The position numbers and the translations under genes were made by a program. Below are positions 24,478 through 33,214 of a stretch of DNA of 64,000 nucleotides, one piece after another. The stretch comes from a virus. Numbering within the stretch: position 1 is the stretch's first letter; the number at the start of each line of letters is the position of its first letter. The notes below the pieces were generated by a model, which saw only the letters and a list, made by a program, of their open reading frames with translations, was not told where the DNA came from and searched no databases. The DNA lies in IMG/VR virus record IMGVR_UViG_3300037725_000018, positions 124,001 to 188,000 of that record; one strand, given 5' to 3'.

Positions 24478-24855
24478 TTACTTTACCTTGCTTTCAATTT
24501 TTAGCTCACCGCCACCCCACTCTTGACCGTCGCTTTTTCGAAACTTCGTGCCCGAACTTGTTTGAATCTGTCTGCTTGTTACGGACGTAACTTCTTCCAT
24601 GTCGCCGTTTACGATAACATGATCCCCTGCAGAAAGAGAGGAAAAATCTTCAATCGGATTTAGATGCTTTTCCTTTTCAGAATCGGAAACGTCGTCTGGA
24701 TCAAACACCTTAACAACTTCGTGCCCGTCCGGTTTTAAATTTTCAGAAGGTTGAATTGCTAGTACCCCTTCTTTGGACCGAAGGACCCGAATCGGCTTTT
24801 GTTCTCGGATACACTTTTTCTTTGCAAACTCCAAAACACTTTGTTTGTGGCTCAT
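24478..24855 (-). CDS. 125-residue protein, unknown
   Basis: N-terminal helix, a strand pair PIRVLRSKEGVLAIQ, an acidic loop and a C-terminal beta unit (SAGDHVIVNGDMEEVTSV) resembling a small barrel. No family recognised. Confidence 0.6.
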   Translation of the reverse strand: MSHKQSVLEFAKKKCIREQKPIRVLRSKEGVLAIQPSENLKPDGHEVVKVFDPDDVSDSEKEKHLNPIEDFSSLSAGDHVIVNGDMEEVTSVTSRQIQTSSGTKFRKSDGQEWGGGELKIESKVK

Positions 24856-24860
24856 GTTTA

Positions 24861-25568
24861 TTAATTGTTTTCTAAAAACTTATTAACAAGCTGTGCGTTT
24901 TTCGTGAGAAGAGGAAACGAAATTTCAAATCCCCTCTTCCAATATTTTAGCACACGTTCAACTGAAAACACGTAGCGATCCTCTCCGTGTCCGGGAAAGT
25001 TCACGTCTCTCATTACCCGGTCTTTCATTGTCTGTTTCCACTCTCGGGTATATAGCATGTGAAGGTCTCCAAACCGCAAGTTTGTGTGGTCTTCCGACGC
25101 TTTCTTTACAACGCCAACGCAGACCGGAGAAAGATCAAAGTTTGAAAGCGTGTTTGAAAAACTCTTTGAAATAAGTTTTGTAACGTCTAAGGTGTATGTT
25201 TCCCCACCTTCAAGAACCTTATACCCCGTCGAGTGATCCGAAGACCATTCAACATAAGCGTTGTAGTTTGAATTTAGCTGTTCAACAAACTTTTTTCGGT
25301 CTTCTTGGGACAAGAAATAATAGTCAACGTCTTTTGTGTTCCATTCCGGATCTTCATGCTTGTCGCTTGCTTTGAGAACAGACTTTAAGACCCGCCCCCC
25401 CGAAACCATGCAATCGATTCCGGGGGGAATAAATTTCAAATGCGTCCACAGGTCTTTAAAAACAGACTTGACCTTTTTTCGCTTTTGCCCTTCTAGATCT
25501 GAAAGTCGAATACGTTTCATATAATCTATTTCCATAGTTGACATTTGATTGGTCCTGTTATTTTTCAA
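24861..25568 (-). CDS. nucleotidyltransferase-fold protein
   Basis: 235 residues. G-G near residue 57 (CMVSGGRVLKSV) followed by TKDVDYYF around residue 80, the G-G/S...D-x-D pattern of the Pol-beta-like nucleotidyltransferase fold, and LDVTK as the possible third carboxylate. Such phage proteins may modify RNA or proteins; the substrate is unknown. The gene overlaps the VWA gene end by 11 bases. Confidence 0.65.
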   Translation of the reverse strand: MKNNRTNQMSTMEIDYMKRIRLSDLEGQKRKKVKSVFKDLWTHLKFIPPGIDCMVSGGRVLKSVLKASDKHEDPEWNTKDVDYYFLSQEDRKKFVEQLNSNYNAYVEWSSDHSTGYKVLEGGETYTLDVTKLISKSFSNTLSNFDLSPVCVGVVKKASEDHTNLRFGDLHMLYTREWKQTMKDRVMRDVNFPGHGEDRYVFSVERVLKYWKRGFEISFPLLTKNAQLVNKFLENN

Positions 25569-27459
25569 GGAACTTGTCGTTTAGCGTCTTTGAAACAGAG
25601 TGGACTTCGGTGACAGGAATGAACTTCGAGTCCTTTCCGTACATGCGCTCAAATGCGTCGTTGCCACCGCTTTGAAATCCTCCGTCGTCCCCGATGAAGT
25701 ATCCAAGAATATCCACGTCTTCATCCCGCATTTCTCCAACCATTCGGGCAGTGTGCTTGATTGCGGATTCTCCACCGTACCGACCGGAGTTTGTGGACAT
25801 TCCCGGATATCCGTCGCTGTAGTTTAGGAAGTAGGTGCTTTCGGCCTTGTTTGCGTTTTGCTTGATTTCCTCAAGCGTAGCTTCGTAGCAAAGACCCTCC
25901 GGCGTCTGTCCAGCGGAATGTAGGTGAGGCCAAAACTTGCGGATATGGGCAAACTTGTTCTTTGAAGAGTCGTAGCCGACAAGAACAAGAGGACGCCCGT
26001 TGTGGGTACTGCGGAAAGAAACAGTAACTTCGATGTTGTGAACCTCATCTGCGGCCTTGCAGATTGCCACAACGCTCTTTACCGTTTTCTTCCACTTCTC
26101 TCCGCTCATGCTACCGCTTGCATCTACAGAAATGTGAAGATATGCATCTCCATACTCTTCAACGTTTGTTTGCTTAAAGAGTCGGTTATTGTAACCGATT
26201 TCCGCAAGCATATTTCCGTCAAGCTTTCCACGGCGGCGGCGGGTATTAGTCCACCGCTTCACGTCGTCACGGACTTGAATCTTCTTTCCAAGGCGCTTTC
26301 CAAGGATCATTCCTTCTCGAACCGCTTCGTATGTCCGGTCGTTAGTGTTTTTGCTAATCATCCCGAACATTTCTTGATCAACCATCTTCTGGCTGATGTT
26401 CCGGACAACGTAACAGCTTGTGCGGGGAACCGAACCGGAGTTGTTGTAATGTCCACCACCACCTTCCCGGCTCTTGTCGTCGGAACTTGACTCTTCCCCA
26501 CCGACCTCCATTTGGTTCGTTTGGGTTTCGGAGAAAATGTCAATTTCGATTGCGGTTTCTCCGTCGATTTCTTCCTTGTCAATGTCACCCTCGGCAAAGT
26601 CAATTTGGTCAAGGAAGTCCTCCCCCATTTCTTCAAGCATTTCTTTCAATGCCTCTTCTGCTTCCTTTTTCATCTGTTCCGGGTCCTTTTTCATGTGGTC
26701 CGGAATTTCTTCATCGATGTTATCAACCATGATTTCAAACACGTCCAACGCAACCTTAAATGCATGTTCGGTTGTGTCAATGCGCCGGATGTTCTTTAGG
26801 TCAATGGTCTTGATAATGTCTTCAAGACCGTCAAGGCGACCGGAATTGCGGTAAACCTCGTTGTTTGAAATATTGGTTGTGTGAAAAAGGTAGTTGTTCC
26901 AATTCTCTTCGCTAAGGTCTACCTTTTCACCGTTATCCTTTTCGCGGTACCCGCGCTTTAGGTCTTCGTTGATTTCTTCGGAGTTCCAATACCGCTCGTA
27001 CATGTCGTCATAATACTTGCGGTATCCGGGGCTATTGTCATACACCCATTGGTCAATTCGGCGGTCTTCAACCACGTTCCAAATGTGCTTGACAATCTTT
27101 TTGATTGCTTCGTGGTTGAAGTTTAGCTTCTCTGCCTTTTTGTAAAGCTCGTCGGAAACGTAGCTTTCCGGGTTTTCAAGAAAGTCGTAAAAGAAATCAA
27201 AGTCTGTAAGGCAGATGTGAGAACCTTCGTGAAGAGCAGTCCCCACGACAGAGTTCCACGTTTCATCGGTGATTTCTCCACCGATCACAACCTTTTCTCC
27301 ATCGGTGTACGAACGCTCGTTCTCGTCTTTTGTGTTGTACTTAACCGGAATGTTTTCTCCGGTAAGCACACGAACGTACTGAGAGATTGAGCTTTTTAGA
27401 CGCGCCATTTTAAGCGTGTCTTTGCCAAGCTTTGAATTTGATCCTGTTCCGTAAAACAT
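25558..27459 (-). CDS. VWA-domain protein with HExxH (CobT/VMAP-like)
   Basis: 633 residues. HEGSH at 77-81 is a zinc-peptidase-like motif; a long charged middle (about 240-330) is followed by a von Willebrand A domain with MIDAS motif D-x-S-x-S (VDASGSMSG) and a second metal loop TPEG. The plan matches CobT-like/VWA partners of MoxR AAA+ ATPases that remodel proteins or insert metals. The ATPase partner is encoded immediately upstream (27596). Confidence 0.85.
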   Translation of the reverse strand: MFYGTGSNSKLGKDTLKMARLKSSISQYVRVLTGENIPVKYNTKDENERSYTDGEKVVIGGEITDETWNSVVGTALHEGSHICLTDFDFFYDFLENPESYVSDELYKKAEKLNFNHEAIKKIVKHIWNVVEDRRIDQWVYDNSPGYRKYYDDMYERYWNSEEINEDLKRGYREKDNGEKVDLSEENWNNYLFHTTNISNNEVYRNSGRLDGLEDIIKTIDLKNIRRIDTTEHAFKVALDVFEIMVDNIDEEIPDHMKKDPEQMKKEAEEALKEMLEEMGEDFLDQIDFAEGDIDKEEIDGETAIEIDIFSETQTNQMEVGGEESSSDDKSREGGGGHYNNSGSVPRTSCYVVRNISQKMVDQEMFGMISKNTNDRTYEAVREGMILGKRLGKKIQVRDDVKRWTNTRRRRGKLDGNMLAEIGYNNRLFKQTNVEEYGDAYLHISVDASGSMSGEKWKKTVKSVVAICKAADEVHNIEVTVSFRSTHNGRPLVLVGYDSSKNKFAHIRKFWPHLHSAGQTPEGLCYEATLEEIKQNANKAESTYFLNYSDGYPGMSTNSGRYGGESAIKHTARMVGEMRDEDVDILGYFIGDDGGFQSGGNDAFERMYGKDSKFIPVTEVHSVSKTLNDKFLEK

Positions 27460-27502
27460 ATTTTTGAAGCCTCTTGTTTTTGAAAAATGTTTTCCCGTTT
27501 CA

Positions 27503-27593
27503 AAAGCCAGCTCTTTGATAAAAAAGCTGACCGGACAAGTGTTTGTTGTTTACACAAACACCTGCCAAGTCAGCTTGTTCCACCACTGGCTTT
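27503..27593 (-). promoter_or_regulatory. triple nested hairpin between the MoxR-like and VWA genes
   Basis: Three coaxial perfect stems separated by internal loops: AAAGCCAG/CTGGCTTT (27503/27586), AGCTGAC/GTCAGCT (27525/27569) and GTGTTTGT/ACAAACAC (27539/27554). It fills the gap between the two cistrons and could terminate part of the transcription or protect the upstream mRNA, setting the ATPase:VWA ratio. Confidence 0.65.
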
Positions 27594-27595
27594 CT

Positions 27596-28546
27596 TTAGA
27601 TAGACGGAGCGTTCTGGATTTCTTCGTCGGTGAAGATATCCTCGAAGTCTTCGTCTACCCGAACATCTTCGTAGCGTTCAACGATCTTTTCGACCTTGCT
27701 ACGCTCGGAATCTTCTCCCATGTCATCATCGTAGAGAGGATAGATAAGAAGCTCTGCGGCTTCATGGAAGCTAAATCCATCCCGAACAAGCTCTGCCATT
27801 TCAATCGTTTGGCGCGTCGAAATAATCCGGTCAAGGATAGAGGATTCGTTGTCTGCCTCGCGCCGCGTGTCGTTTGCGACCTTAGCGATATACATCAAGG
27901 CATTTTCATCCACGTCCGGGAACTTCGTCTTCAAAAGGTCAAACTCTTCTTCGTCGTCAAGAAGATCCGTTTCGATGTAAGTGAAACGATCTTCAACGGC
28001 CCGGTCGAGCGCCCGTGTTGCCGTGTACGCGCTTCCGATGTTTGCCGTTGCGATGAAGGAAACGGACGGATGAACCCGAACGATGTTCTCTTCTCCCTCC
28101 GAATCGTCTTCGTCAAGGCGAAGGTAACGCTGCTTTTCGTCAAGCACCGTCATGAGGATGTTCCACGCTTCGTGCCCTCCACGGGTAAGCTCGTCCAAAA
28201 GAATCACCGGACCATCTTCCCGCTGAATCGCCCGGACAAACTCCGATTCGTGAAAGTACGTCGAACCGTCGTCTGCCTCCCGCGTCCCGATAAGAGCCGA
28301 ACGCGGGTCCTGCATCGATCCAATGTTGAACCGAACAAGTTCCCGATCAAGATACTGTGCGGCTTGGTACGCGCCTTCGGTCTTACCGCAACCGGAGTGA
28401 CCGATGAACATGACGTTCTTGCCCCGAAGGATAGAGCGAAGAAGATGCTTCCACTTCAGGTCTTTAATCTTGTAGTTCTCCGGTGGAGTCGCGTTGTGAA
28501 TAATGTTTCGAATCTCCTTCGGAGAAGTGACTTCAGTAGAATCCAT
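27596..28546 (-). CDS. MoxR/CobS-like AAA+ ATPase
   Basis: 316 residues. Walker A GHSGCGKT (49-56), Walker B VILLDEL, sensor-1-like ATANIGSAY and an arginine-finger region ALDRAVEDRF. It belongs with the MoxR/CobS AAA+ proteins that act with VWA partners; the partner is the next gene. These pairs are frequent in large phages, with role unproved. Confidence 0.9.
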   Translation of the reverse strand: MDSTEVTSPKEIRNIIHNATPPENYKIKDLKWKHLLRSILRGKNVMFIGHSGCGKTEGAYQAAQYLDRELVRFNIGSMQDPRSALIGTREADDGSTYFHESEFVRAIQREDGPVILLDELTRGGHEAWNILMTVLDEKQRYLRLDEDDSEGEENIVRVHPSVSFIATANIGSAYTATRALDRAVEDRFTYIETDLLDDEEEFDLLKTKFPDVDENALMYIAKVANDTRREADNESSILDRIISTRQTIEMAELVRDGFSFHEAAELLIYPLYDDDMGEDSERSKVEKIVERYEDVRVDEDFEDIFTDEEIQNAPSI

Positions 28547-28655
28547 AATTGTAGTGCTTTGTTAGTCTTGTTAAGTAGCCAGTGATTTTCTGTCAATTCG
28601 CTTGCTTAAATGGTAGCAAGGGTTCTTTGTTTCCATATGTTCTGTGAAGCCTGTG

Positions 28656-28865
28656 TTAACGACCACTTGTTTTCACATCGTTTGGATTTGTTGAAATGTT
28701 GTGGTCGTCAACAAGCTCGTGATCTTTCCGGAGGCTTGGAATTTCAACCGCATGAAACTTTTCGGTCCTCTTCCGTTCTACGCCTCTGTACCTTGCCTCT
28801 TTTACAAGCCCTTTGAAGTTGACATATACTTTCTGTCCGTGCCTATAGTTTTTATTAACTGCCAT
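28656..28865 (-). CDS. 69-residue protein, possible small beta-barrel
   Basis: GQKVYVNFKGLVKEARY and EKFHAVEIPSLRKDHELV look like strands of an SH3/KOW-type barrel. Unknown function. It overlaps the 28855 gene by 11 bases. Confidence 0.5.
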   Translation of the reverse strand: MAVNKNYRHGQKVYVNFKGLVKEARYRGVERKRTEKFHAVEIPSLRKDHELVDDHNISTNPNDVKTSGR

Positions 28866-29076
28866 ATCGTGTTTGATTTTTTATATGAGTACAAACTTTT
28901 GAAAGCTCCCAAAAGTATTCTGAAACTTGTATGTAATTTTTTCCAATGTTAAAAAATAAATCCCAACGTTTTTGAAATGCTTTAACATACAAAGCATCTA
29001 CATTTCTTTCGCCATGTTTTTTAAATAGCTCTCGAACGTCTTTTCTATTTAAAGGGTCAAGTTCAATAACAATCAT
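28855..29076 (-). CDS. mini-protein, M-h-h-h-E family-like
   Basis: 73 residues starting MIVIELDPLNRKDVRELFKK, with a helix-rich remainder (AFQKRWDLFFNIG). Shares the initial strand-E with the arrayed family. Unknown function. Confidence 0.55.
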   Translation of the reverse strand: MIVIELDPLNRKDVRELFKKHGERNVDALYVKAFQKRWDLFFNIGKNYIQVSEYFWELSKVCTHIKNQTRYGS

Positions 29077-29091
29077 GTGCGTATGTGCGTT

Positions 29092-29409
29092 TTATGTGCC
29101 CCAAACCCATTTTGATACTTTTTCAATCGTTTTTTGAAAAAGAGAACCGGAATTTTCTTTGGGCCTTTGCCAGTGGTTTCGTCTTCTAATCGAACAAAGA
29201 ATATCCACCTTCGAATTTAAGGGTTGAGTCGTTTGTTGTACTTTACTCGGACCCCTTCCGGATTCTTTAATGTACCACCCGTTACAATCACTTGGATTGT
29301 CTCCGTACGAATAAACTCGATCAACCCAAGGTTTCATGTTATCGGATAAGATAAAAGCTAGGGGTTTCCCGAAACCTTCAGAAGATCCATGTTTTGAAAT
29401 TACTATCAA
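29092..29409 (-). CDS. 105-residue protein, M-h-h-h start
   Basis: Begins MIVISKHGSSEGFGKPLAFI and later KVDILCSIRRRNHW. Similar start to neighbours, and its internal element KVDILCSIRR parallels KVEFLNSVRG at the end of the 29406 protein, suggesting these two are related. Starts overlap by 4 bases. Confidence 0.55.
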   Translation of the reverse strand: MIVISKHGSSEGFGKPLAFILSDNMKPWVDRVYSYGDNPSDCNGWYIKESGRGPSKVQQTTQPLNSKVDILCSIRRRNHWQRPKENSGSLFQKTIEKVSKWVWGT

Positions 29410-29630
29410 TTGATATCACCCCTGACTGAATTCAAAAATTCTACTTTACCTTCAAGAGAACCCGTATCAAAATGGTCGTCAATTTTGACGTGGTTGTAAC
29501 CTTCCCGCACCCATCTGCGCGTTTTTCTTTCAAAAGGGAAAGAATTGTACATAAAGTCGGAGTTGTTGCAAAGCTTCATGTACACTTCTTTCGCTGCCAT
29601 GCTGACAGTTTCACCTTCAAGTATAACCAT
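29406..29630 (-). CDS. mini-protein, M-h-h-h-E family-like
   Basis: 74 residues starting MVILEGETVSMAAKEVYMKL, ending KVEFLNSVRGDIN. Coupled to the 29092 gene by a 4-base overlap. Unknown function. Confidence 0.55.
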   Translation of the reverse strand: MVILEGETVSMAAKEVYMKLCNNSDFMYNSFPFERKTRRWVREGYNHVKIDDHFDTGSLEGKVEFLNSVRGDIN

Positions 29631-29636
29631 TATTTG

Positions 29637-29864
29637 TTACGGGGACGTGTGTTTTCCAGATGGAGTCATTTGAAGATATACGTAAGCGTTTCGAAGACAA
29701 CCTTTTGCAATTTCGTCGTCTTCAAAGCCTTCAATCCCCCGGTCGTTAATCCCGAACACTTGACAGGCAAGTTTTCCAAAGACCCCGGATTTTCCGGAGC
29801 CTTTGTACTCCCTCCAAAACCTGTTGAATTCAAGCTGTTCGATTTTGTTTGTCTTGTGGCTCAT
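29637..29864 (-). CDS. 75-residue protein, unknown
   Basis: A helical, basic protein with FNRFWREYKGSGKSG and a helix ending YVYLQMTP. Not a convincing P-loop, because no strand precedes the glycine run. Its start overlaps the upstream stop by 4 bases. Confidence 0.5.
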   Translation of the reverse strand: MSHKTNKIEQLEFNRFWREYKGSGKSGVFGKLACQVFGINDRGIEGFEDDEIAKGCLRNAYVYLQMTPSGKHTSP

Positions 29865-30109
29865 GAATTTTTCTTTCGGCTTTCGATTTCTTCAAAGATT
29901 TCGTCCACAATGTGAACGTCAAGAATCTCGTTTAGCGTAGACTCCCCAATCTTTGTATAAGGAGGGTCCATTTCAATCTGCCAAAAATCTGTGTCCGAAT
30001 CTTCCTTCTTCAAAAAGCCACTTCCTCCAAGCTCTTTGCATTTGTCGAATACCTTTTGAAGACGGTCGGTTTCGTTTTCGAGTTCTTGCTTGTTGACTAG
30101 TACCTTCAT
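29861..30109 (-). CDS. 82-residue protein, unknown
   Basis: Start placed at ATG 30109 (MKVLVNKQELENETDRLQKV); a longer frame to 30175 has no better start. A strand then a helix, then DFWQIEMDPPY and an acidic helix. Unknown function. Confidence 0.55.
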   Translation of the reverse strand: MKVLVNKQELENETDRLQKVFDKCKELGGSGFLKKEDSDTDFWQIEMDPPYTKIGESTLNEILDVHIVDEIFEEIESRKKNS

Positions 30110-30181
30110 AACTTGTTTTAGTTGCTTTGGTTTTTGATTGTATTGTAGGTTAACGTCTCTTCTATTGGGATGCAACGGGCT

Positions 30182-31000
30182 TTAGACTTCCGTGTTCCAA
30201 CCTTTCTCCTTTAAGAAAGATTGAAGATCATCTATTTGCTCGTCACTTAGATTAGACTCTCCGATTTCTATGGTCACAAACAAATCTCCATTCTCCTTGT
30301 TCCAGCTTTGCACTCCGTGTCCGGAAATCTTAAACGTTTCTCCATTTTTGGTTCCCCTTGGAACCTTCACGTTTATCTTTTTACCGTGTGGGTTTTCAAC
30401 TGTTACCTCCCCACCTATTACTGAGCGAAGTGGAGAGACCTTGACAGTTTTCCAAATGTCGGTTCCGTCTCTTCGGTCAAATTCTTTTGGTTCATTGACG
30501 TGAGCCCGTACAAAAATGTTATAGGCAGGATCTACATTTTTTTCATATCCGCTTTCGGCCCCGGACGGAATTTCGACGGTATACGAGTTTTTACCGTATT
30601 TATACCCGTTTGAAACTTCATACTTTTGGGTTTCTAAAATATCTTCAAAATCCAAGTACAGGTAAAGAACCTTCTTTTTTCTCTTCTTTCTTCGTCTGGA
30701 CCTCTGCTTAAAATCTTGAACGAAGTCTGTAAAAAACTCTTCCGGGTCAACGTGATGTTTGGGGCCAGCCGAATAACCTTGAAACCAATCCCCCGAACTT
30801 TTCTCTCTATCGTATTCTTCCCGCTTTTCGGGATCACTTAAAACTTGGTACGCTTCATTGATTTTTTGAAACGTTTGAACGTCCCCGCCTTTTGTGTCCG
30901 GATGATGTTTTTTTGAAAGTTTTCGAAAAGCGGTTTTGATTTCTTCTTGGGTTGCGTCTTTGTCAACCCCAAGAATGTCGTAGTAACTTTTTTCGCTCAT
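30182..31000 (-). CDS. J-domain co-chaperone (CbpA-like)
   Basis: 272 residues. J-domain with HPD at 33-35 and the conserved SYYDILGV start; no zinc-finger; two C-terminal substrate-binding beta domains (VSPLRSVIGGEVTV, PRGTKNGETFKISGHGVQ). This is the DnaJ type II/CbpA layout. It stimulates Hsp70 ATPase and hands over clients; the Hsp70 would be the host DnaK. Confidence 0.92.
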   Translation of the reverse strand: MSEKSYYDILGVDKDATQEEIKTAFRKLSKKHHPDTKGGDVQTFQKINEAYQVLSDPEKREEYDREKSSGDWFQGYSAGPKHHVDPEEFFTDFVQDFKQRSRRRKKRKKKVLYLYLDFEDILETQKYEVSNGYKYGKNSYTVEIPSGAESGYEKNVDPAYNIFVRAHVNEPKEFDRRDGTDIWKTVKVSPLRSVIGGEVTVENPHGKKINVKVPRGTKNGETFKISGHGVQSWNKENGDLFVTIEIGESNLSDEQIDDLQSFLKEKGWNTEV

Positions 31001-31027
31001 CTGTGATATACTTGTTGTGTAAATTTT

Positions 31028-31267
31028 TTACTCGGAACTTCCCCCTCCTGTGTTATACCGATAAGTGATTCGCCCCTTTTCCAAATCATAAGGGCTAAGT
31101 TCAACCTTCACGCGGTCCCCCGGAAGAATGTTGATTTTGTTATTTCGAATGTCCCCGCTACAGTAGCAGTGCGCTTGCTTTCCGTTGTCAAACTCAACGG
31201 TAAAATTGTAATTTGGGTGCTCGTTAACAACGGTTCCATCCTTTTCAATTGGTTCTTGTTTTGCCAT
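31028..31267 (-). CDS. infA: translation initiation factor IF-1
   Basis: 79 residues. S1/OB fold with [38 protein letters not shown] and the final TYRY strand, all IF-1 signatures. IF-1 occupies the ribosomal A-site during initiation. A phage copy may favour phage mRNAs or replace host IF-1. It lies just upstream of the J-protein gene. Confidence 0.9.
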   Translation of the reverse strand: MAKQEPIEKDGTVVNEHPNYNFTVEFDNGKQAHCYCSGDIRNNKINILPGDRVKVELSPYDLEKGRITYRYNTGGGSSE

Positions 31268-31364
31268 AAAACAGTATATACTTTTTATTAGTTAGTGAAT
31301 GTTTTCGGTTTATTCTTTGGAAATCCTAAACAAACGGTATCGGGTCTTGTTTCTTGAAGTTTAT

Positions 31365-31565
31365 TTAAAGATACCCGCGCCTGTATATGTATCTCGTGAT
31401 TCCGTTTGCAGAGAGATTTGAAAACTGCATTTGTCTTCTAGAAAGGCTGTACGCGGTGAATCTAGGGTTCCGGGTTCCTTGAACGTACGAAGAAACAAGG
31501 CACCCCGAAGAAATCAAAGACATTACCGCTTCAAATTCCCTCTGTTTGTTGGTTAAAATTACCAT
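31365..31565 (-). CDS. mini-protein, M-h-h-h family-like
   Basis: 66 residues starting MVILTNKQREFEAVMSL, ending in a basic, aromatic tail (RYIYRRGYL). Fits the array family in its N-terminus. Unknown function. TATATA-type promoter-like element about 25-40 bases upstream. Confidence 0.55.
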   Translation of the reverse strand: MVILTNKQREFEAVMSLISSGCLVSSYVQGTRNPRFTAYSLSRRQMQFSNLSANGITRYIYRRGYL

Positions 31566-31589
31566 TGACCTGCTTGCTTAACATTCATG

Positions 31590-31606
31590 CGTATATGTAT
31601 ATAGCT
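31590..31606 (-). promoter_or_regulatory. TATATA-type promoter-like element
   Basis: AGCTATATACATATACG on the minus strand, 25-40 bases before the 31565 start. Confidence 0.35.
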
Positions 31607-31632
31607 TAAAAAGCGAGTCACTTGCAAGCACG

Positions 31633-31773
31633 TCAAATTCGGAGACTTCCGTGATCCGCGATTTCTTCAATCCACTGAATGTGGTGGGTGATCCATTCTT
31701 CCTCATAGTCAGCTACTTTTCTTGTTCCGTTTCTTGGATCTGACACACAGGAAAGAATAGGTTTCACGCCCAT
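31633..31773 (-). CDS. 46-residue protein, unknown
   Basis: Starts MGVKPILSCVSDPRNGTRKV and ends HGSLRI. Its ATG overlaps the preceding gene's stop (ATGGGCGTGA), which supports coupled translation. Contains H-H and acidic helix EEEWITHHIQWIEEI. Unknown function. Confidence 0.45.
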   Translation of the reverse strand: MGVKPILSCVSDPRNGTRKVADYEEEWITHHIQWIEEIADHGSLRI

Positions 31774-31991
31774 CTTTTAATGTAAACACGTTTCATTATG
31801 TCGGTTCGAATGCGACCGTCTCTCATTTCCATTCTCCGAAACGTCATTCCGGACGTTTTATGTGTATCCCCCCGTTCGCTTTCTGAATGTCTGTTTACAA
31901 TCTTTTTTACAAGCCCAATGACTTTATCTAAATTTGTTCGGCTTGGGTCCGGGTGGTTTTTAAAAGAAAGGTAAGCTGTATTGTTTGTCAT
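31764..31991 (-). CDS. 75-residue basic protein, unknown
   Basis: NLDKVIGLVKKIVNRH is a helix, followed by a basic stretch with FRRMEMRDGR and a C-terminal strand KRVYIKRW. Leftmost gene of the minus-strand block; divergent from the SprT-like gene, so the 31992-32178 gap holds promoters both ways. Confidence 0.55.
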   Translation of the reverse strand: MTNNTAYLSFKNHPDPSRTNLDKVIGLVKKIVNRHSESERGDTHKTSGMTFRRMEMRDGRIRTDIMKRVYIKRWA

Positions 31992-32140
31992 GCTGGTTTT
32001 TTGGTTTTGAATGTGTATTCTACCTCTGTAAAACCAACTTAGAGCTTTTTTGTTTCATGAAGCTTTTGAAAACAAGTTCATAGGATCTTCATATTTTAGA
32101 TTGAAACCTGTTTCGGGTTTCTGCGTGTAACGTAGTGAAG

Positions 32141-32157
32141 TTAAGAGAGGGAACCCC
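32141..32157 (+). promoter_or_regulatory. GAGGGAACC leader motif
   Basis: TTAAGAGAGGGAACCCC, 22-38 bases upstream of the SprT-like ATG. It is one of about ten similar elements preceding accessory genes at 32-50 kb. Confidence 0.5.
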
Positions 32158-32178
32158 TTACCAAACGGCTTAAAAAAG

Positions 32179-32751
32179 ATGGATTTCTCGGAAGTCACAC
32201 AAATTCCCCCGAAGCCGCAAAACGAAACGGACTTTGATTTCAAAGAGTCCAAAGTGGAAATGCGGGAATTCGCAGAAAGCAAGCTTGAAGAGTTTGGCCT
32301 CGTCGAAAAAGGCTGGACGTTCAAGTTTAATGGTCGCATTAAAAAGGCTGTTGGGAAATGCCGCCCAAGAAAGCGGACCATTGAAGTTTCTTCGACGTGG
32401 TTCGTCAAGTATGGGCCGAAAAAGCTTGCCGAAGAAGGTGCCCGTGAAGACCTGTTTGAAGATGTGGTCCTTCACGAAATTGCCCATGCCGTTGACTTTG
32501 AGCGGCGGGGAACGTCCGACCATTCCCGGTTTTGGAAAGAGGTTGCGCGGGAAGTGGGTGCGGACCCGACCCGGACGTGCAAGATTCCGAAAACGCTCCG
32601 GGCGCTTGTTGCAAAATGGGCTTTGGAATGCCCCGAATGCGGGAACCGGAGCTACTATCACCGGAAGCCAAAGCCGAACAAGTCCTGTGGTCGGTGCTCT
32701 AACAGCTACGATTCGCGGTATCACCTTGAACTGGTAAAGCTTGACAATTAA
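32179..32751 (+). CDS. SprT-like zinc metalloprotease
   Basis: 190 residues. HEIAH at 99-103 with third ligand H115 (DHSRFW), then a C-terminal zinc ribbon CPECG...CGRC. This is the SprT/Spartan plan, linked to cleavage of DNA-protein crosslinks. In a phage it may clear proteins from DNA. First gene of the plus-strand single-gene units; followed by a terminator. Confidence 0.9.
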   Translation: MDFSEVTQIPPKPQNETDFDFKESKVEMREFAESKLEEFGLVEKGWTFKFNGRIKKAVGKCRPRKRTIEVSSTWFVKYGPKKLAEEGAREDLFEDVVLHEIAHAVDFERRGTSDHSRFWKEVAREVGADPTRTCKIPKTLRALVAKWALECPECGNRSYYHRKPKPNKSCGRCSNSYDSRYHLELVKLDN

Positions 32752-32760
32752 CAATTCCTT

Positions 32761-32795
32761 CAAAGACCCTTGGGAACCACCCCCAAGGGTCTTTG
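32761..32795 (+). terminator. intrinsic terminator of SprT-like gene
   Basis: Perfect 14-bp stem CAAAGACCCTTGGG/CCCAAGGGTCTTTG with a 7-base loop, followed by TTTAC. Confidence 0.85.
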
Positions 32796-32800
32796 TTTAC

Positions 32801-32823
32801 TTAAATGCACAAGAGAGGGAACC
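32801..32823 (+). promoter_or_regulatory. GAGGGAACC leader motif
   Basis: TTAAATGCACAAGAGAGGGA followed by ACC, ending 17 bases before the 32840 ATG. Confidence 0.5.
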
Positions 32824-32839
32824 AAACCCAACAAAGAAG

Positions 32840-33172
32840 ATGAAAAACGAAAAGGTTGAATACATCGTCACCTTCGAAGCTTCCATCGGAAACAAGATTT
32901 CCCTTATCAAGCACTTTCGTTCTCTAACAAAGTCCTACATCAAGCCTGCTAAGGATGCAATCACGTCGGCAGTGAGCCGGGAGAAGTGGGAGGGGGTTGC
33001 CGATGGGGAAATCGATTCGTATTCCTTCAACATCATCATGGGTGAAGAGGCGTTCAAAGAGCTTTCAAAAAACGTCATGATGCGGGAAGTCAATGCGGGT
33101 GGGGGCGAGCTTTCCGTCACGGGAGTTAAAGAAATTTTTCTTCCCGAAAATTACGGGCGCTTGGATGATTAG
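32840..33172 (+). CDS. 110-residue protein, unknown
   Basis: Start at ATG 32840, just after the leader motif; the longer frame from 32741 would run through the SprT terminator. Strand YIVTFEASIG, a helix, then VADGEIDSYSFNIIMGEEA and a final beta unit. No family recognised. Confidence 0.65.
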   Translation: MKNEKVEYIVTFEASIGNKISLIKHFRSLTKSYIKPAKDAITSAVSREKWEGVADGEIDSYSFNIIMGEEAFKELSKNVMMREVNAGGGELSVTGVKEIFLPENYGRLDD

Positions 33173-33214
33173 ATGATTAGCTAACTGCCTCCTTACTTAT
33201 GAATAATGTAATGT

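Noticed and set aside
27464-28585. 373-codon plus-strand ORF
   Set aside because: Antisense of the MoxR/CobS-like ATPase gene.
29637-29864. GSGKSG in the 75-residue protein read as a P-loop
   Set aside because: The motif is not preceded by a hydrophobic strand and the protein is too short for an NTPase core.
32170-32763. 197-codon minus-strand ORF
   Set aside because: Antisense of the SprT-like gene with its HEIAH motif and zinc ribbon.
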